Assembly (NCBI GenBank): GCA_039638595.1
Contig: JBDIWM010000005.1
Coordinates: 1 to 64,000, forward strand
DNA length: 64,000 nt
Direction: 5' to 3'
DNA from: Atribacterota bacterium
GTDB taxonomy: Bacteria > Atribacterota > Atribacteria > Atribacterales > Caldatribacteriaceae
Below are positions 1 through 7,503 of the stretch, piece by piece. A program made the translations under genes and the position numbers. Position 1 is the first letter of the stretch, and each line of letters starts with the position of its first letter. The notes under the pieces were generated by a model. That model was not told the origin of the DNA. It did not search any database and saw nothing but the letters and a program-made list of their open reading frames with translations.

Positions 1-2
1 CT

Positions 3-347
3 ATCATGGTCTCACGGAGTTTAGAAGCAGCGACGATTCTTGCTCAGCAGGGAATTGAAGCCGAAGTTCTGGATTTGCGCAGTCTGAGACCTTTGGATGA
101 AGAGCTCATTTTACAATCAGTTAGGAAAACCAATAGAGCCATCATAATCTATGAACCATCAAAGTTCGGTGCCTTTGGTGCCGAAATCGCAGCACTCATC
201 ATGGAAAAAGCCTTTGATTACCTTGATGCTCCTGTAATTCGACTGGGCGGAGAAGAAATGCCACCTCCGTACAATCCCAATCTGGAGAAAAAACTGGTGC
301 CTCAGGTGGAAGACATTATTCGGGGCGTTCAAGAAATGGTGACCTAA
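3..347 (+). CDS. 2-oxoacid dehydrogenase E1 component, beta subunit (C-terminal part)
   Basis: The reading frame is already open at the left edge, so the 5' part is missing. The 114 or so visible residues match the transketolase C-terminal domain of pyruvate/acetoin/branched-chain dehydrogenase E1 beta subunits. They include the strand AEVLDLRSLRPLD, the E-P-S-K-F-G-A-F-G-AEIAA segment and the final PPPYNPNLE motif. With the alpha subunit this enzyme decarboxylates a 2-oxoacid using thiamine diphosphate. Which oxoacid cannot be told from this fragment. The methionine at base 6 is internal to the domain and is not the start. A separate promoter follows before the next gene. Confidence 0.85.
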   Translation: MMVSRSLEAATILAQQGIEAEVLDLRSLRPLDEELILQSVRKTNRAIIIYEPSKFGAFGAEIAALIMEKAFDYLDAPVIRLGGEEMPPPYNPNLEKKLVPQVEDIIRGVQEMVT

Positions 348-367
348 AATATATCTCTATCCTATGC

Positions 368-396
368 TTTTCGTCTGTCCAGCCTTGTGGTACAGT
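368..396 (+). promoter_or_regulatory. Putative promoter of the SorC-type regulator
   Basis: TTTTCG at 368-373, a 17-base spacer and TACAGT at 391-396, with TGG directly before the -10 box (extended -10). A ribosome binding site (AAGGGAGGA, about 415-423) sits before the TTG start at 430. The -35 box is weak, so the call rests on spacing and the extended -10. Confidence 0.4.
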
Positions 397-429
397 AGCA
401 AAGAGGGTCTTTCCAAGGGAGGATAAGCC

Positions 430-1377
430 TTGAAAAGGTTCAATCAGCGAGAACTTTTGATAGAAGTTGCACGACTATATTATTATCAGCACCTTACCCA
501 AGAACAGGTGGGAGAAGCTCTGGGTATTTCTCGTCAGAAAGTATCACGCCTTCTTAACCGAGCCTATGAAGAGGGAATCGTCCAGATTAGAATTGCTGAA
601 TCCCTTTCTCCTCTCTCTCAAATGGAAGGAGAACTGTGTCAAAAGTTTGGGTTAAAAGAAATCAAAATTGCCCGCCTTTTTGCCCGAGAAGAATATCTTG
701 CTACAAGAAGAATCGCCCAGGAGGCAGCTTACTTTCTAGTCAACAAACTGGAGCCCTATACCACTCTGGGTGTAGCATACGGGAAAACCCTTTATGAAAT
801 GACCAATTTCCTCACCAGAAGATTGATTCCTGGTCTCCGGGTCATCCAGATTATGGGTGGATATGGAAAACTGAAGGGAGAAGTCATGTCCATTGAATTG
901 GCTCAGCGCATTGCCGATGCATTTGAGGGTGATGTGGTTTTTCTGCTTGCTCCGGCTTTTTGCCGAGATGAGAAAACCAAAAAAGCCATAGAAGGTGAAG
1001 AACGTATCCGGCGGGTGCTAGACCTTGCAAGGCGTGCGGACGTCGCTCTTGTTGGTATCGGTGGTTTAGAACCGACCTCTACCCTTATGGACACTGGAGA
1101 CATTCAGGAAGATGAAAAAGAGGAACTTCTGCACCATGGGGCTGTGGGGAACATTTGCGGAAATTTCTACAACCAGCTTGGTGAGCCAGTGGCTTCCAGA
1201 GCTGATGAACGGCGAATTGGCGTGACCATTGCTGATCTAAAGAAAATTTCCCAGGTGGTGGGTGTTGCAGGAGGAGAAAAGAAATTTTCTGCCATTTTGG
1301 GAGCCTTACGCGGGAAACTCATCACGACAATCATAACTGACGAATTAACTGCCGAAAAACTCCTCAAAGTAGAGTAA
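430..1377 (+). CDS. SorC/DeoR-family sugar-binding transcriptional regulator
   Basis: A 315-residue protein with an N-terminal helix-turn-helix (about residues 10-50, with LTQEQVGEALGISRQKVSRL) and a long C-terminal sugar-phosphate-binding domain typical of SorC/CggR-like regulators. The C-terminal domain carries the family-like LGVAYGKTLYEM, IQIMGG and ADVALVGIGG segments. Members bind DNA and release or activate it on sensing a phosphorylated sugar. The TTG start at 430 has a strong Shine-Dalgarno (AGGGAGGA). It follows the dehydrogenase gene, but a promoter-like element lies between them. The effector is unknown; candidate targets are this neighbourhood or the triose-phosphate gap operon elsewhere in the window. 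Confidence 0.85.
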   Translation: MKRFNQRELLIEVARLYYYQHLTQEQVGEALGISRQKVSRLLNRAYEEGIVQIRIAESLSPLSQMEGELCQKFGLKEIKIARLFAREEYLATRRIAQEAAYFLVNKLEPYTTLGVAYGKTLYEMTNFLTRRLIPGLRVIQIMGGYGKLKGEVMSIELAQRIADAFEGDVVFLLAPAFCRDEKTKKAIEGEERIRRVLDLARRADVALVGIGGLEPTSTLMDTGDIQEDEKEELLHHGAVGNICGNFYNQLGEPVASRADERRIGVTIADLKKISQVVGVAGGEKKFSAILGALRGKLITTIITDELTAEKLLKVE

Positions 1378-1661
1378 GGTTCGTGCAATGCGCTATCAAA
1401 GAAAACGTTGTCCAGCGCACAGGAAGAATCAATTGCATGAGTCTGTCCTCCCACAAAACTTTACAAACCCCCGAAAACACAAAATTTCCCAGATAGTTCC
1501 TGTTCAAAGGGTAACCAATAAATGCTTTATGATTCGTGATGGTCTTCTCAACCCCTTCTCCGGTTGGAACCACAAAGTAGGTCCAAGAGATAGAAATGGA
1601 ATATGCCATACGATTGGCAAAGAAAATGAAAAACAATACAATAGAATAAGGTGATGAAGAC
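1378..1661 (+). other. Intergenic region before the TPR protein
   Basis: 284 bases without a convincing gene. Open frames exist on both strands, but they lack a Shine-Dalgarno and any recognisable domain. The only signal I can support is a promoter near the right end (1614-1642). Confidence 0.5.
1614..1642 (+). promoter_or_regulatory. Promoter of the TPR membrane protein
   Basis: TTGGCA (1614-1619), a 17-base spacer and TACAAT (1637-1642): five of six consensus bases in each box. The expected start is near 1649, immediately followed by the ribosome binding site AAGGTGATG and the ATG at 1662, so the leader is very short. Confidence 0.65.
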
Positions 1662-2597
1662 ATGGAAAAGCAAAAATCGAAGGGTATACCGGAACTTGAT
1701 GAAGTTCGATCCTGGATCGAAGAGTACGTAAAAAGGGTTGCCAATCTCAAGGATCAGAAAGGGAAAGAGGTTGAGCTCCTCTGCTTACGAGACAGAATTG
1801 AAGAATGGCTCTCGTTTTATCGTTCTCAGGGAGCGTTCGTCGACCCTGAAGAGACCCGAGTAGGAAACTTTGATGCGCTCTTTGAAAAACAATGTTTCCT
1901 CTTCATCAGGATGCTCGGTAAAAGAACTTTAGAAGAAGAAAGAAAAAAACACAATCCCCCAAAAGAGCGATGGTGGTGGTGGATCGATGAAACAGTAAAA
2001 CAAAAAAGAAGAGCACAAGCTCGCAAGAGACTGATGTTCTCGGGAGTTACTGTGGCAATCATACTTTCCCTTTATTTCCTGGTTTTCCGTCTTCCTCCTG
2101 CAGAACAGAACTACTTAAATGCCATGAGTCGAGCTGAACAGGGGATCGACAAAGCACAATGGGAGGAAGCCATTCAGGCCTGTCAAGAAGCCATTACTCT
2201 TTTTCCCGAACGTTCCACTCCATACGTTATTATGGGGTGTATCTACGAAAAACTCGGTAAGGAAGAAAACGCAAAAGCGATCTTTGCACAGGTTGAATCC
2301 TTGTACTCCAGAAAATCCGATTTCCTCCTTGAGAAAGCCATGTGGTACTTCCGGCTGGCACTTCTTGACCGATCGAAAGCCACCATTGCAGAAATATTAG
2401 AAGAAGATCCGGAAAATCTCTCGGCATTGAATCTTCTCGGTTCTCTCTATGAAGCAGAAAACAAAGTTGTGGAAGCGATAAAAGTCTACGAAAAACTTCT
2501 AGCGCTAGCGGAGGAAAAGGAAGAACTGAACCTCATTCCCATGGTTAAGATGAAAATCGGGATGTTGCAATTGAAATTACCACTAACTCTTCCTTAA
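1662..2597 (+). CDS. Membrane-anchored tetratricopeptide-repeat protein
   Basis: 311 residues. The first ~125 are charged and helical with no known domain, then a short basic patch (KQKRRAQARKR). A single hydrophobic segment follows at about 128-148 (VTVAIILSLYFLVF). The remainder is a run of TPR-like helix pairs, for example EQGIDKAQWEEAIQACQEA and AENKVVEAIKVYEKLL. The topology suggests a cytoplasmic N-terminus and outside TPRs, which in other proteins scaffold protein assembly. Function unknown. It starts behind its own promoter and ends 15 bases inside the convergent DUF1667 gene. It resembles fused TPR/membrane proteins only in a general way. Confidence 0.75.
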   Translation: MEKQKSKGIPELDEVRSWIEEYVKRVANLKDQKGKEVELLCLRDRIEEWLSFYRSQGAFVDPEETRVGNFDALFEKQCFLFIRMLGKRTLEEERKKHNPPKERWWWWIDETVKQKRRAQARKRLMFSGVTVAIILSLYFLVFRLPPAEQNYLNAMSRAEQGIDKAQWEEAIQACQEAITLFPERSTPYVIMGCIYEKLGKEENAKAIFAQVESLYSRKSDFLLEKAMWYFRLALLDRSKATIAEILEEDPENLSALNLLGSLYEAENKVVEAIKVYEKLLALAEEKEELNLIPMVKMKIGMLQLKLPLTLP

Positions 2598-2966
2598 GAT
2601 TTTTCCATTAGAGACTACGGTTCTCGTTGCTAAAAGATGAACCCCTTTTTCTCCTAAAAGATTTTCCACAATCACCGTACCCCTTTTTATCGGTGCCTGG
2701 ACCTCAAGGGACTTGAGAAAAATCATCAGTTCTCTGATTTTCCCTTTGGGGAAAGGTGCAGAAGTTCGAACCGGAAGTCTTGGGATTACTCCACCACGGA
2801 TGGGTATGGTGGTCGTTACCAGCCGGCAAGGAGCAGTGATTTCCCTGTAGGCATATTCTTTCCCCCGTTTACACCCACCTCTAATGGTCAACGAATCGCC
2901 TTCTCTTATTCCTTCCAAATGGCAACTTTGTGGGCAAACCACACAAATCAGTTTAACCGATTCCAT
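2583..2966 (-). CDS. DUF1667 protein, partner of glycerol-3-phosphate oxidoreductases
   Basis: 127 residues from the ATG at 2966, which has AGGGGG about 11 bases upstream. A longer frame to 3002 begins with a GTG that is itself inside GGAGGAGGGTG, so it is less likely. The N-terminus has CVVCPQSCHL followed by GGCKRGKEYA, giving cysteines C-x2-C-x3-C and a fourth, suited to an iron-sulfur or zinc site. DUF1667 proteins are regularly the third gene after a GlpA-like flavoprotein and a second flavoprotein, as here. By inference it is an electron-transfer or maturation subunit of that complex. Its stop overlaps the convergent TPR gene. Confidence 0.85.
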   Translation of the reverse strand: MESVKLICVVCPQSCHLEGIREGDSLTIRGGCKRGKEYAYREITAPCRLVTTTIPIRGGVIPRLPVRTSAPFPKGKIRELMIFLKSLEVQAPIKRGTVIVENLLGEKGVHLLATRTVVSNGKILRKS

Positions 2967-4215
2967 GGACTCTTTTCCCCCTGATACTGACCTGAATTTC
3001 ACCCTCCTCCGACGGCCAGGAAATATCCCACATGTTCATTTTAACCATTTCACTGGGGTAACAAAGCGGAACTGACACTGCTTGAAATTCCCTACCTTCA
3101 AAAGAAAACGAAAGAACTGCGTCACGAAAAGCATGCTGGGATCGTATGAACAGAAACCCCTCCCGTCCTTCTCGAATCCGCTGAGGAATCACATGAGAAA
3201 CCCCTGAAGCCGGCACGAGCATATGACGTACCGGTTTTCTCTCCCAAGGGTTAATACGAATCGCTCTCCCCACCATCGTGGAAACCATAGTCACATAATC
3301 CACCAGGTCAAACACTGCAACCACATTGCCACAGGCAAAAAACCCCGCTTTATCACAGGAAAAATATTCGTCGACGAACGGACCACCGGTAAAAGGACAA
3401 AGAGGAATACCAGCCTTCTTGCTTAAATCATTTTCTGGAATGAGACCTACGGAAAGAAGCACCGTATCACACTCAACGTATTGCTCACTTCCTGAAACGA
3501 TTTGACCCCGGTCATCGACTCTACTAATGAGTACACCTTCTACCCGATCTCTCCCTAAAATTTTGGTAACCGTGTGGGAGAGAAGAAGCGGAATATCAAA
3601 GTCTAAGAGACACTGGACATAATTCCGCAACAGTCCACTGAGTGAATGCTTGATTTCCACCACGGCTTTTACGCACGCTCCTTCGAGCGCCAATCTCCGA
3701 GCCATGATAAGCCCAATATCCCCAGAACCCAGAATGACAATTTCCTTCCCCGGAAGATATCCTTCCACATTAACCAGATATTGTGCCAATCCAGCTGTAA
3801 AAACACCCGCTGGTCGGTGACCCGGGATACGGAGCATTCCTCTGGTACGTTCCCGACATCCCATACCCAGCACCACATTCTCCGCATAGAACTCCCAAAC
3901 CCCTGCAGGATTCACGGCTCTGACGATTCTATCTTCAGTTATCTCCAGAACCGTGGTATCGAGAAAAATTTCGACCTGAGTCTTTTCCAACTGTTCAACG
4001 AAGTGTTCAGCATATTCTGGTCCAGTCAACTCTTCTCCAAAATAGTGAAGCCCGAAGCCGGTATGGATACATTGATTGAGGATTCCTCCTAAGTATTTTC
4101 CCCGCTCCAAAAGAAACACAGGCCGTGCACCATTCTCAAAAGAAGACAGTGCGGCTGCCATGCCTGCTGGGCCGCCACCGATTACCACCACTTGAGCTTC
4201 AACACGTCTGGGCAT
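2953..4215 (-). CDS. NAD(P)/FAD-dependent oxidoreductase of the glycerol-3-phosphate module
   Basis: 420 residues from the ATG at 4215 (MPRRVEAQ), chosen because the FAD-binding GGGPAGMAAAL follows directly. A longer frame would add seven residues. A second Rossmann motif (ILGSGDIGLIMARRLA, about 165-180) binds the pyridine nucleotide, as in the class II pyridine-nucleotide disulfide oxidoreductase fold. A C-G-N-V-V-A-V-F-D segment near 315 is the usual second FAD contact. It overlaps the upstream GlpA-like gene by 17 bases and the DUF1667 gene by 14, so the three are translationally coupled. Likely role: passing electrons from glycerol-3-phosphate oxidation to NAD(P) or another carrier. This is inference from context. 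Confidence 0.85.
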   Translation of the reverse strand: MPRRVEAQVVVIGGGPAGMAAALSSFENGARPVFLLERGKYLGGILNQCIHTGFGLHYFGEELTGPEYAEHFVEQLEKTQVEIFLDTTVLEITEDRIVRAVNPAGVWEFYAENVVLGMGCRERTRGMLRIPGHRPAGVFTAGLAQYLVNVEGYLPGKEIVILGSGDIGLIMARRLALEGACVKAVVEIKHSLSGLLRNYVQCLLDFDIPLLLSHTVTKILGRDRVEGVLISRVDDRGQIVSGSEQYVECDTVLLSVGLIPENDLSKKAGIPLCPFTGGPFVDEYFSCDKAGFFACGNVVAVFDLVDYVTMVSTMVGRAIRINPWERKPVRHMLVPASGVSHVIPQRIREGREGFLFIRSQHAFRDAVLSFSFEGREFQAVSVPLCYPSEMVKMNMWDISWPSEEGEIQVSIRGKRVHGIG

Positions 4216-5653
4216 TGTCTTGTACCACGTCCTCAATCTTTCCTAAAAAATAGAAAGAACCCCTTCCTGATTTCAAAATTTCTTTTACCCCGCGATGAAG
4301 TTCCTGCATCATAATGATGGGAAGATACATTCCGCAAAATCCCCCCTGACACCGCCCGGCCATCACCCGTACCCTTCTTTTGAGGCCATCGAGGGTGGAA
4401 GCAGGAATAGGACCGAAAAAGGCGTGCTTTACTTCAGCTAGAGTGACTTCTTCACAACGACAGATAATTTTTCCCCAGTCAGGATTTTCCACAATCAGGC
4501 GTTCTCTTTCTTCGAAACTGCAATTTCTGAAAACTGGAAAAGCCGTTCGGGGAGAAACCCTTTTCTCCCACAACGTGATTCCAGAATCCTTCAATTTCTC
4601 CCCCACGTATTCGGCAATTCCTAAAGAAGCCGTAATACCAGGAGATTCAATACCACAAAGGTGTAAAAGACCTGGAAAAGAGGAAGAGAAGAAAATACGG
4701 AAATCTCTTTCTGGAAGTGTAGGTCGCAAACCTGAAAATGTGGTAATCGTTTGCTCAAGTGGCAAAGAGGGAACCAATCTGCGAGCACCCTCTTCAACCT
4801 CTTTAAGCCCCTGAAATGTGGTCGCAGTATCCTCTTCATCCACAGGCTCAAAATTGGGACCAACCAAGATATTTCCCTCAGGAGTCGGAGAAACCAGTAT
4901 CCCTTTACTCTCAACCGTAGGAACAGGATAGAGAACATGCCGGACCAACGAATCGCACTCTCTATCGAGCACGAAATACTGCCCCCGGAAGAGTCGATGA
5001 GAGGGTACAGCATCGTGACTTTTCTGGGCAAGTTTCGTTGCGGATAAACCAGTGCAATTGACTACTCTTCTCCCCAAATAACAATCGTTTCTTCCCAGAA
5101 CTTTAATGAATTTGTCCCCACCCTCAAACTCCATAACCTCTTCGTCAAAGACAAAGGACACCCCGTTGAGTGCAGCAAACTCAGCCAGAGCTAGAGTCAT
5201 AGCGAACGGAGAAACAACCCTTGTTTCCGGGTCGTAGTAACAGGCAAAGACGCGAGGACTCAATGATGGTTCGATCTCATTTGATTCCATAGGTCCTATG
5301 ATTTCGGCACCCGGAATAGCACCTCTTTCCTTGAGAATCCTCAGAAAAGCCGCCTCTTCTCTGGTGAACGCCACAGTCAAGGCACCAGTCTTGAGGAAAT
5401 GAAGACTGAGCTCTGCTTCTACCTGAGGAAAAAGCGCCAGAGACCGAAGATGGAGTTCTCCCTTCAAGGTGTAAGGGGTCCAGTAACTTTGAGAGTGGAT
5501 GATTCCAGTGTTTGCCTTACTCACTCCGCAACAAACATCACTTTCTCTTTCTAAAAGTAAAACTTCCAAATCGAAATGCGACAAATACCAGGCCACGGCA
5601 CATCCCACAATACCTCCACCAATGATGATCACATCAAACACCTTTTCCATCAA
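4199..5653 (-). CDS. GlpA-like FAD-dependent dehydrogenase with C-terminal [2Fe-2S]-type domain
   Basis: 484 residues. The N-terminus has the FAD dinucleotide fold GGGIVGCAVAWYLS and the DAO-family architecture found in glycerol-3-phosphate dehydrogenases and 2-hydroxyglutarate oxidases. The C-terminal ~90 residues form a BFD-like module with IICRCEEVT and GRCQGGFC, four cysteines that can hold a [2Fe-2S] cluster. In the family this oxidises glycerol-3-phosphate to dihydroxyacetone phosphate. The position directly after glpP (10 bases) strongly supports that substrate. L-2-hydroxyglutarate oxidase is the main alternative. Confidence 0.85.
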   Translation of the reverse strand: MMEKVFDVIIIGGGIVGCAVAWYLSHFDLEVLLLERESDVCCGVSKANTGIIHSQSYWTPYTLKGELHLRSLALFPQVEAELSLHFLKTGALTVAFTREEAAFLRILKERGAIPGAEIIGPMESNEIEPSLSPRVFACYYDPETRVVSPFAMTLALAEFAALNGVSFVFDEEVMEFEGGDKFIKVLGRNDCYLGRRVVNCTGLSATKLAQKSHDAVPSHRLFRGQYFVLDRECDSLVRHVLYPVPTVESKGILVSPTPEGNILVGPNFEPVDEEDTATTFQGLKEVEEGARRLVPSLPLEQTITTFSGLRPTLPERDFRIFFSSSFPGLLHLCGIESPGITASLGIAEYVGEKLKDSGITLWEKRVSPRTAFPVFRNCSFEERERLIVENPDWGKIICRCEEVTLAEVKHAFFGPIPASTLDGLKRRVRVMAGRCQGGFCGMYLPIIMMQELHRGVKEILKSGRGSFYFLGKIEDVVQDNAQTC

Positions 5654-5663
5654 AGGGAACTCC

Positions 5664-6251
5664 TCACCACTGTATATGGTTCATTCGCCAAAGATTTTTC
5701 GCACTCGTTGAAATTCCCACTGCGCCATTCTGTAAAATTTCCCTGGCTTCGTTCATTTCTCGTATAAACCCTCCACAAATAATGGGAGGAAAAGTATCCT
5801 TAGGAACGAAAGACTTAATTTTGGGAAATATCACCCCAGGCAACAATTCCACCGCATCAGGAGCCACATCCTTGACAATCTTGAAACCAGTTTTCAGTGA
5901 CTCGCTGTCGATACAAAACAATCGGAAAATGGAAATAAATCCAGCTTTTTTTGCTAGCGTCAAGGTCCGAGTTCGTGTGGAAATAATGCCTTTTACCAGA
6001 GGAAACGTTTCCCGAATAAAAATTAAGCCACTCTCGTCCGAAGCAATACCCCCAAAAAGGTCAATATGCAAAAGGAAATAAGGTACTTCGGCAAACTGTA
6101 ACAGGACATCTCTTATTTCCAGAACGTTACTTTCCAGAAGAAAAAAAACCTGACAGAGAGCACGATCAGCCTCACCCACGGTAGGAAGTGAAGAGGTCCG
6201 AAGAGCTCCAATGATGGGATATTGACGCAAGGTCTTCAAAAATCCTTCCAT
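5664..6251 (-). CDS. glpP: Glycerol-3-phosphate-responsive antiterminator GlpP
   Basis: 195 residues from the ATG at 6251, which has GGAGGG at 6257-6262. The open frame continues upstream to 6527, but that stretch contains the operon's own promoter and terminator and a separate small gene, so it is not coding for GlpP. The protein matches the GlpP beta/alpha-barrel family from YPIIGALRTSS to the C-terminal ICGGFI segment and NGAVGIST. In Bacillus, GlpP bound to glycerol-3-phosphate lets polymerase read through a leader terminator of glycerol genes. Here it heads the glycerol-3-phosphate oxidation genes, so autoregulation is likely. Confidence 0.88.
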   Translation of the reverse strand: MEGFLKTLRQYPIIGALRTSSLPTVGEADRALCQVFFLLESNVLEIRDVLLQFAEVPYFLLHIDLFGGIASDESGLIFIRETFPLVKGIISTRTRTLTLAKKAGFISIFRLFCIDSESLKTGFKIVKDVAPDAVELLPGVIFPKIKSFVPKDTFPPIICGGFIREMNEAREILQNGAVGISTSAKNLWRMNHIQW

Positions 6252-6262
6252 ACATTCCCTCC

Positions 6263-6301
6263 AAAAATAAAAGCCTTCCAGAATATATTCTGGAAGGCTT
6301 T
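6263..6301 (-). terminator. Leader terminator / GlpP antitermination target
   Basis: A perfect 32-base palindrome (6270-6301; arms AAAGCCTTCCAGAATA and its complement) followed on the minus strand by TTTTATTTTT (6263-6272, beginning in the last bases of the palindrome). It then runs directly into the glpP ribosome binding site at 6257-6262. It lies about 17 bases after the predicted transcription start. By analogy with glycerol leaders in Bacillus it would stop transcription unless GlpP acts. Confidence 0.75.
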
Positions 6302-6324
6302 CTCCTCTTCTCCAAGCCATACTC

Positions 6325-6353
6325 AGTATACCATATTCTGAATTCCTTGTCAT
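6325..6353 (-). promoter_or_regulatory. Promoter of the glpP operon
   Basis: Minus-strand ATGACA (6348-6353), a 17-base spacer and TATACT (6325-6330), each five of six consensus, with TGG just before the -10 box. The transcript should begin near 6318, just upstream of the terminator hairpin. The -35 box overlaps the stop codon of the upstream small gene. Confidence 0.75.
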
Positions 6354-6520
6354 CTCCCTCTTCGCTGAAACGTATTGCTCAAAAAAATACCGAGTATCGC
6401 CAAAAGGAGAATCCAGATAAAGTTGCTCACCCAAAAGGATTGAGGATTGCTTCTTAAAAGAAAGAGATAAATAAAAGGTGCGAAAACAACCAACACCGCC
6501 ATGGCGGTGATCATACGCAT
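6350..6520 (-). CDS. Small two-helix membrane protein (56 residues)
   Basis: ATG at 6520, TGA at 6350-6352. Two hydrophobic stretches (about residues 4-22, with VLVVFAPFIYLFLL, and 33-48, with FIWILLLAILGIFL) are separated by a short polar turn (RSNPQSFWVSN). It ends in the basic tail QRRGR, a classic positive-inside hairpin. AGGTGA lies four bases before the ATG and overlaps the stop region of the preceding PHP gene, so the two are probably cotranscribed. I do not recognise the family. The codons run in a different frame from the long overlapping frame that extends glpP. Confidence 0.6.
   Translation of the reverse strand: MRMITAMAVLVVFAPFIYLFLLRSNPQSFWVSNFIWILLLAILGIFLSNTFQRRGR
6494..6509. 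repeat. 16-bp perfect palindrome at the start of the small membrane gene
   Basis: CACCGCCATGGCGGTG, a perfect inverted repeat covering codons 4-9 of the 56-residue protein. It could fold the mRNA near the start codon or simply reflect Ala/Val codons. No regulator can be assigned. Confidence 0.4.
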
Positions 6521-6527
6521 ACTTCAC

Positions 6528-7334
6528 CTACAGGGGGTAGAGGGTCCTTTTTTGCTTTGTAAAAGAAACCAGGTTTCGGAAACCAGCATCTCGAGCCAAC
6601 GACAAAGCAGTATGAAAACTCCTTCCTACCTCATGGGGCCGGTGCGCATCAGAACCGAGGCAAAGTTGCAAGCCAATTTCATTAGCTCTTTTTAGAATCG
6701 CAAAAGAAGGATACATTTCACCAACAGGTTTATAAAAACCAGCGGTGTTTATTTCGAGTACCATGTCATGTTCTTGGCAGGATTGTAAAACTTCCTCAAC
6801 TTCCGTAATGGCCTCCGTTGCCAGAAAACCAAACTTTTTGGGAAGATCAAAATGAGCTACCACATCGAAAATACCAGTTTCAACACCCATTTTTAGGGTT
6901 CGATAATACCTCCGATACACTTCGTTGATATTTTCTTCCTGATAACGTCCAATATATTTGGGATGATCAAAAGGCCAGCCATCCAGGTAATGAACAGAAA
7001 GGAGTAAGTAGTCCCAGGAATAGAAATGAACCACAGCATCCAGTTCCTTTTCTTTGTCTGGAACAAAATCTACTTCTAACCCGATACGAATGGTGATTGC
7101 TCCCCAGTATTTTGCCTTGAGCTCTTCCACCTCTTGAATGTACAGCGACAATTCTTCTTCCGGAATCGCTGACTCCCTTTTCCTCTCCTCCTTCGGCAGA
7201 AAATATTGAGGAGAGTGACCCGAAAAACCAATTTCCGTAATTCCCTTCTGAAGGGCTTCCTTTATGTATTCTTCGTAATCTCCCTCCGCATCACCACAGC
7301 GAGGAGTATGCACATGGTAATCACAGAGAAACAT
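6528..7334 (-). CDS. PHP-domain phosphatase, histidinol-phosphatase-like
   Basis: 268 residues from the ATG at 7334, preceded by GGAGGTG. The longer frame to 7505 covers the promoter region and is rejected. It has the PHP metal motifs: DYHVHTPRCGD near the start, GFSGHSPQ, GLEVDFVPD, SVHYLDGW, VVAHFDLP and a final GSDAHRP. The family hydrolyses phosphoesters such as histidinol phosphate using a trinuclear metal site. It fits HisK-type histidinol-phosphatases in length. No other his gene is adjacent, although a hisZ-like gene starts at the far end of the window, so substrate assignment is tentative. Confidence 0.8.
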   Translation of the reverse strand: MFLCDYHVHTPRCGDAEGDYEEYIKEALQKGITEIGFSGHSPQYFLPKEERKRESAIPEEELSLYIQEVEELKAKYWGAITIRIGLEVDFVPDKEKELDAVVHFYSWDYLLLSVHYLDGWPFDHPKYIGRYQEENINEVYRRYYRTLKMGVETGIFDVVAHFDLPKKFGFLATEAITEVEEVLQSCQEHDMVLEINTAGFYKPVGEMYPSFAILKRANEIGLQLCLGSDAHRPHEVGRSFHTALSLARDAGFRNLVSFTKQKRTLYPL

Positions 7335-7370
7335 ATCCACACCTCCATTTCGAGATATCAGCCGCATCTT

Positions 7371-7399
7371 AGAGTAGCAGAGAAAAAAAGGAGCCGCAA
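7371..7399 (-). promoter_or_regulatory. Putative promoter of the PHP phosphatase gene
   Basis: Minus-strand TTGCGG (7394-7399), a 17-base spacer, TACTCT (7371-7376), then the ribosome binding site GGAGGTG. Each box is four of six. It is back-to-back with the plus-strand promoter at 7444-7472. Confidence 0.4.
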
Positions 7400-7443
7400 G
7401 AAGAATTATCGAAAGACCATAATTCCGAAAGTACTGAGAAAAC

Positions 7444-7472
7444 TTTACAAAGGATGACCGAAAGCATAGAAT
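7444..7472 (+). promoter_or_regulatory. Promoter of the DUF1638 gene
   Basis: TTTACA (7444-7449), a 17-base spacer and TAGAAT (7467-7472), each five of six consensus. The start of transcription should fall about 25 bases before the ATG at 7504. Confidence 0.65.
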
Positions 7473-7503
7473 AACCACAAAAACCTTAAGAAAGGAATGA
7501 ACC

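Noticed and set aside
1364-1750. 128-residue minus-strand frame with hydrophobic N-terminus opposite the TPR gene promoter
   Set aside because: No ribosome binding site or family features, and it overlaps two genes and a good plus-strand promoter.
3646-4092. 148-residue plus-strand frame inside the NAD(P)/FAD oxidoreductase gene
   Set aside because: Shadow frame opposite a well-supported flavoprotein; no ribosome binding site.
5664-6527. glpP with a 92-residue N-terminal extension
   Set aside because: The extension contains the operon promoter and terminator, and GGAGGG lies before the ATG at 6251. The shorter protein matches GlpP length.
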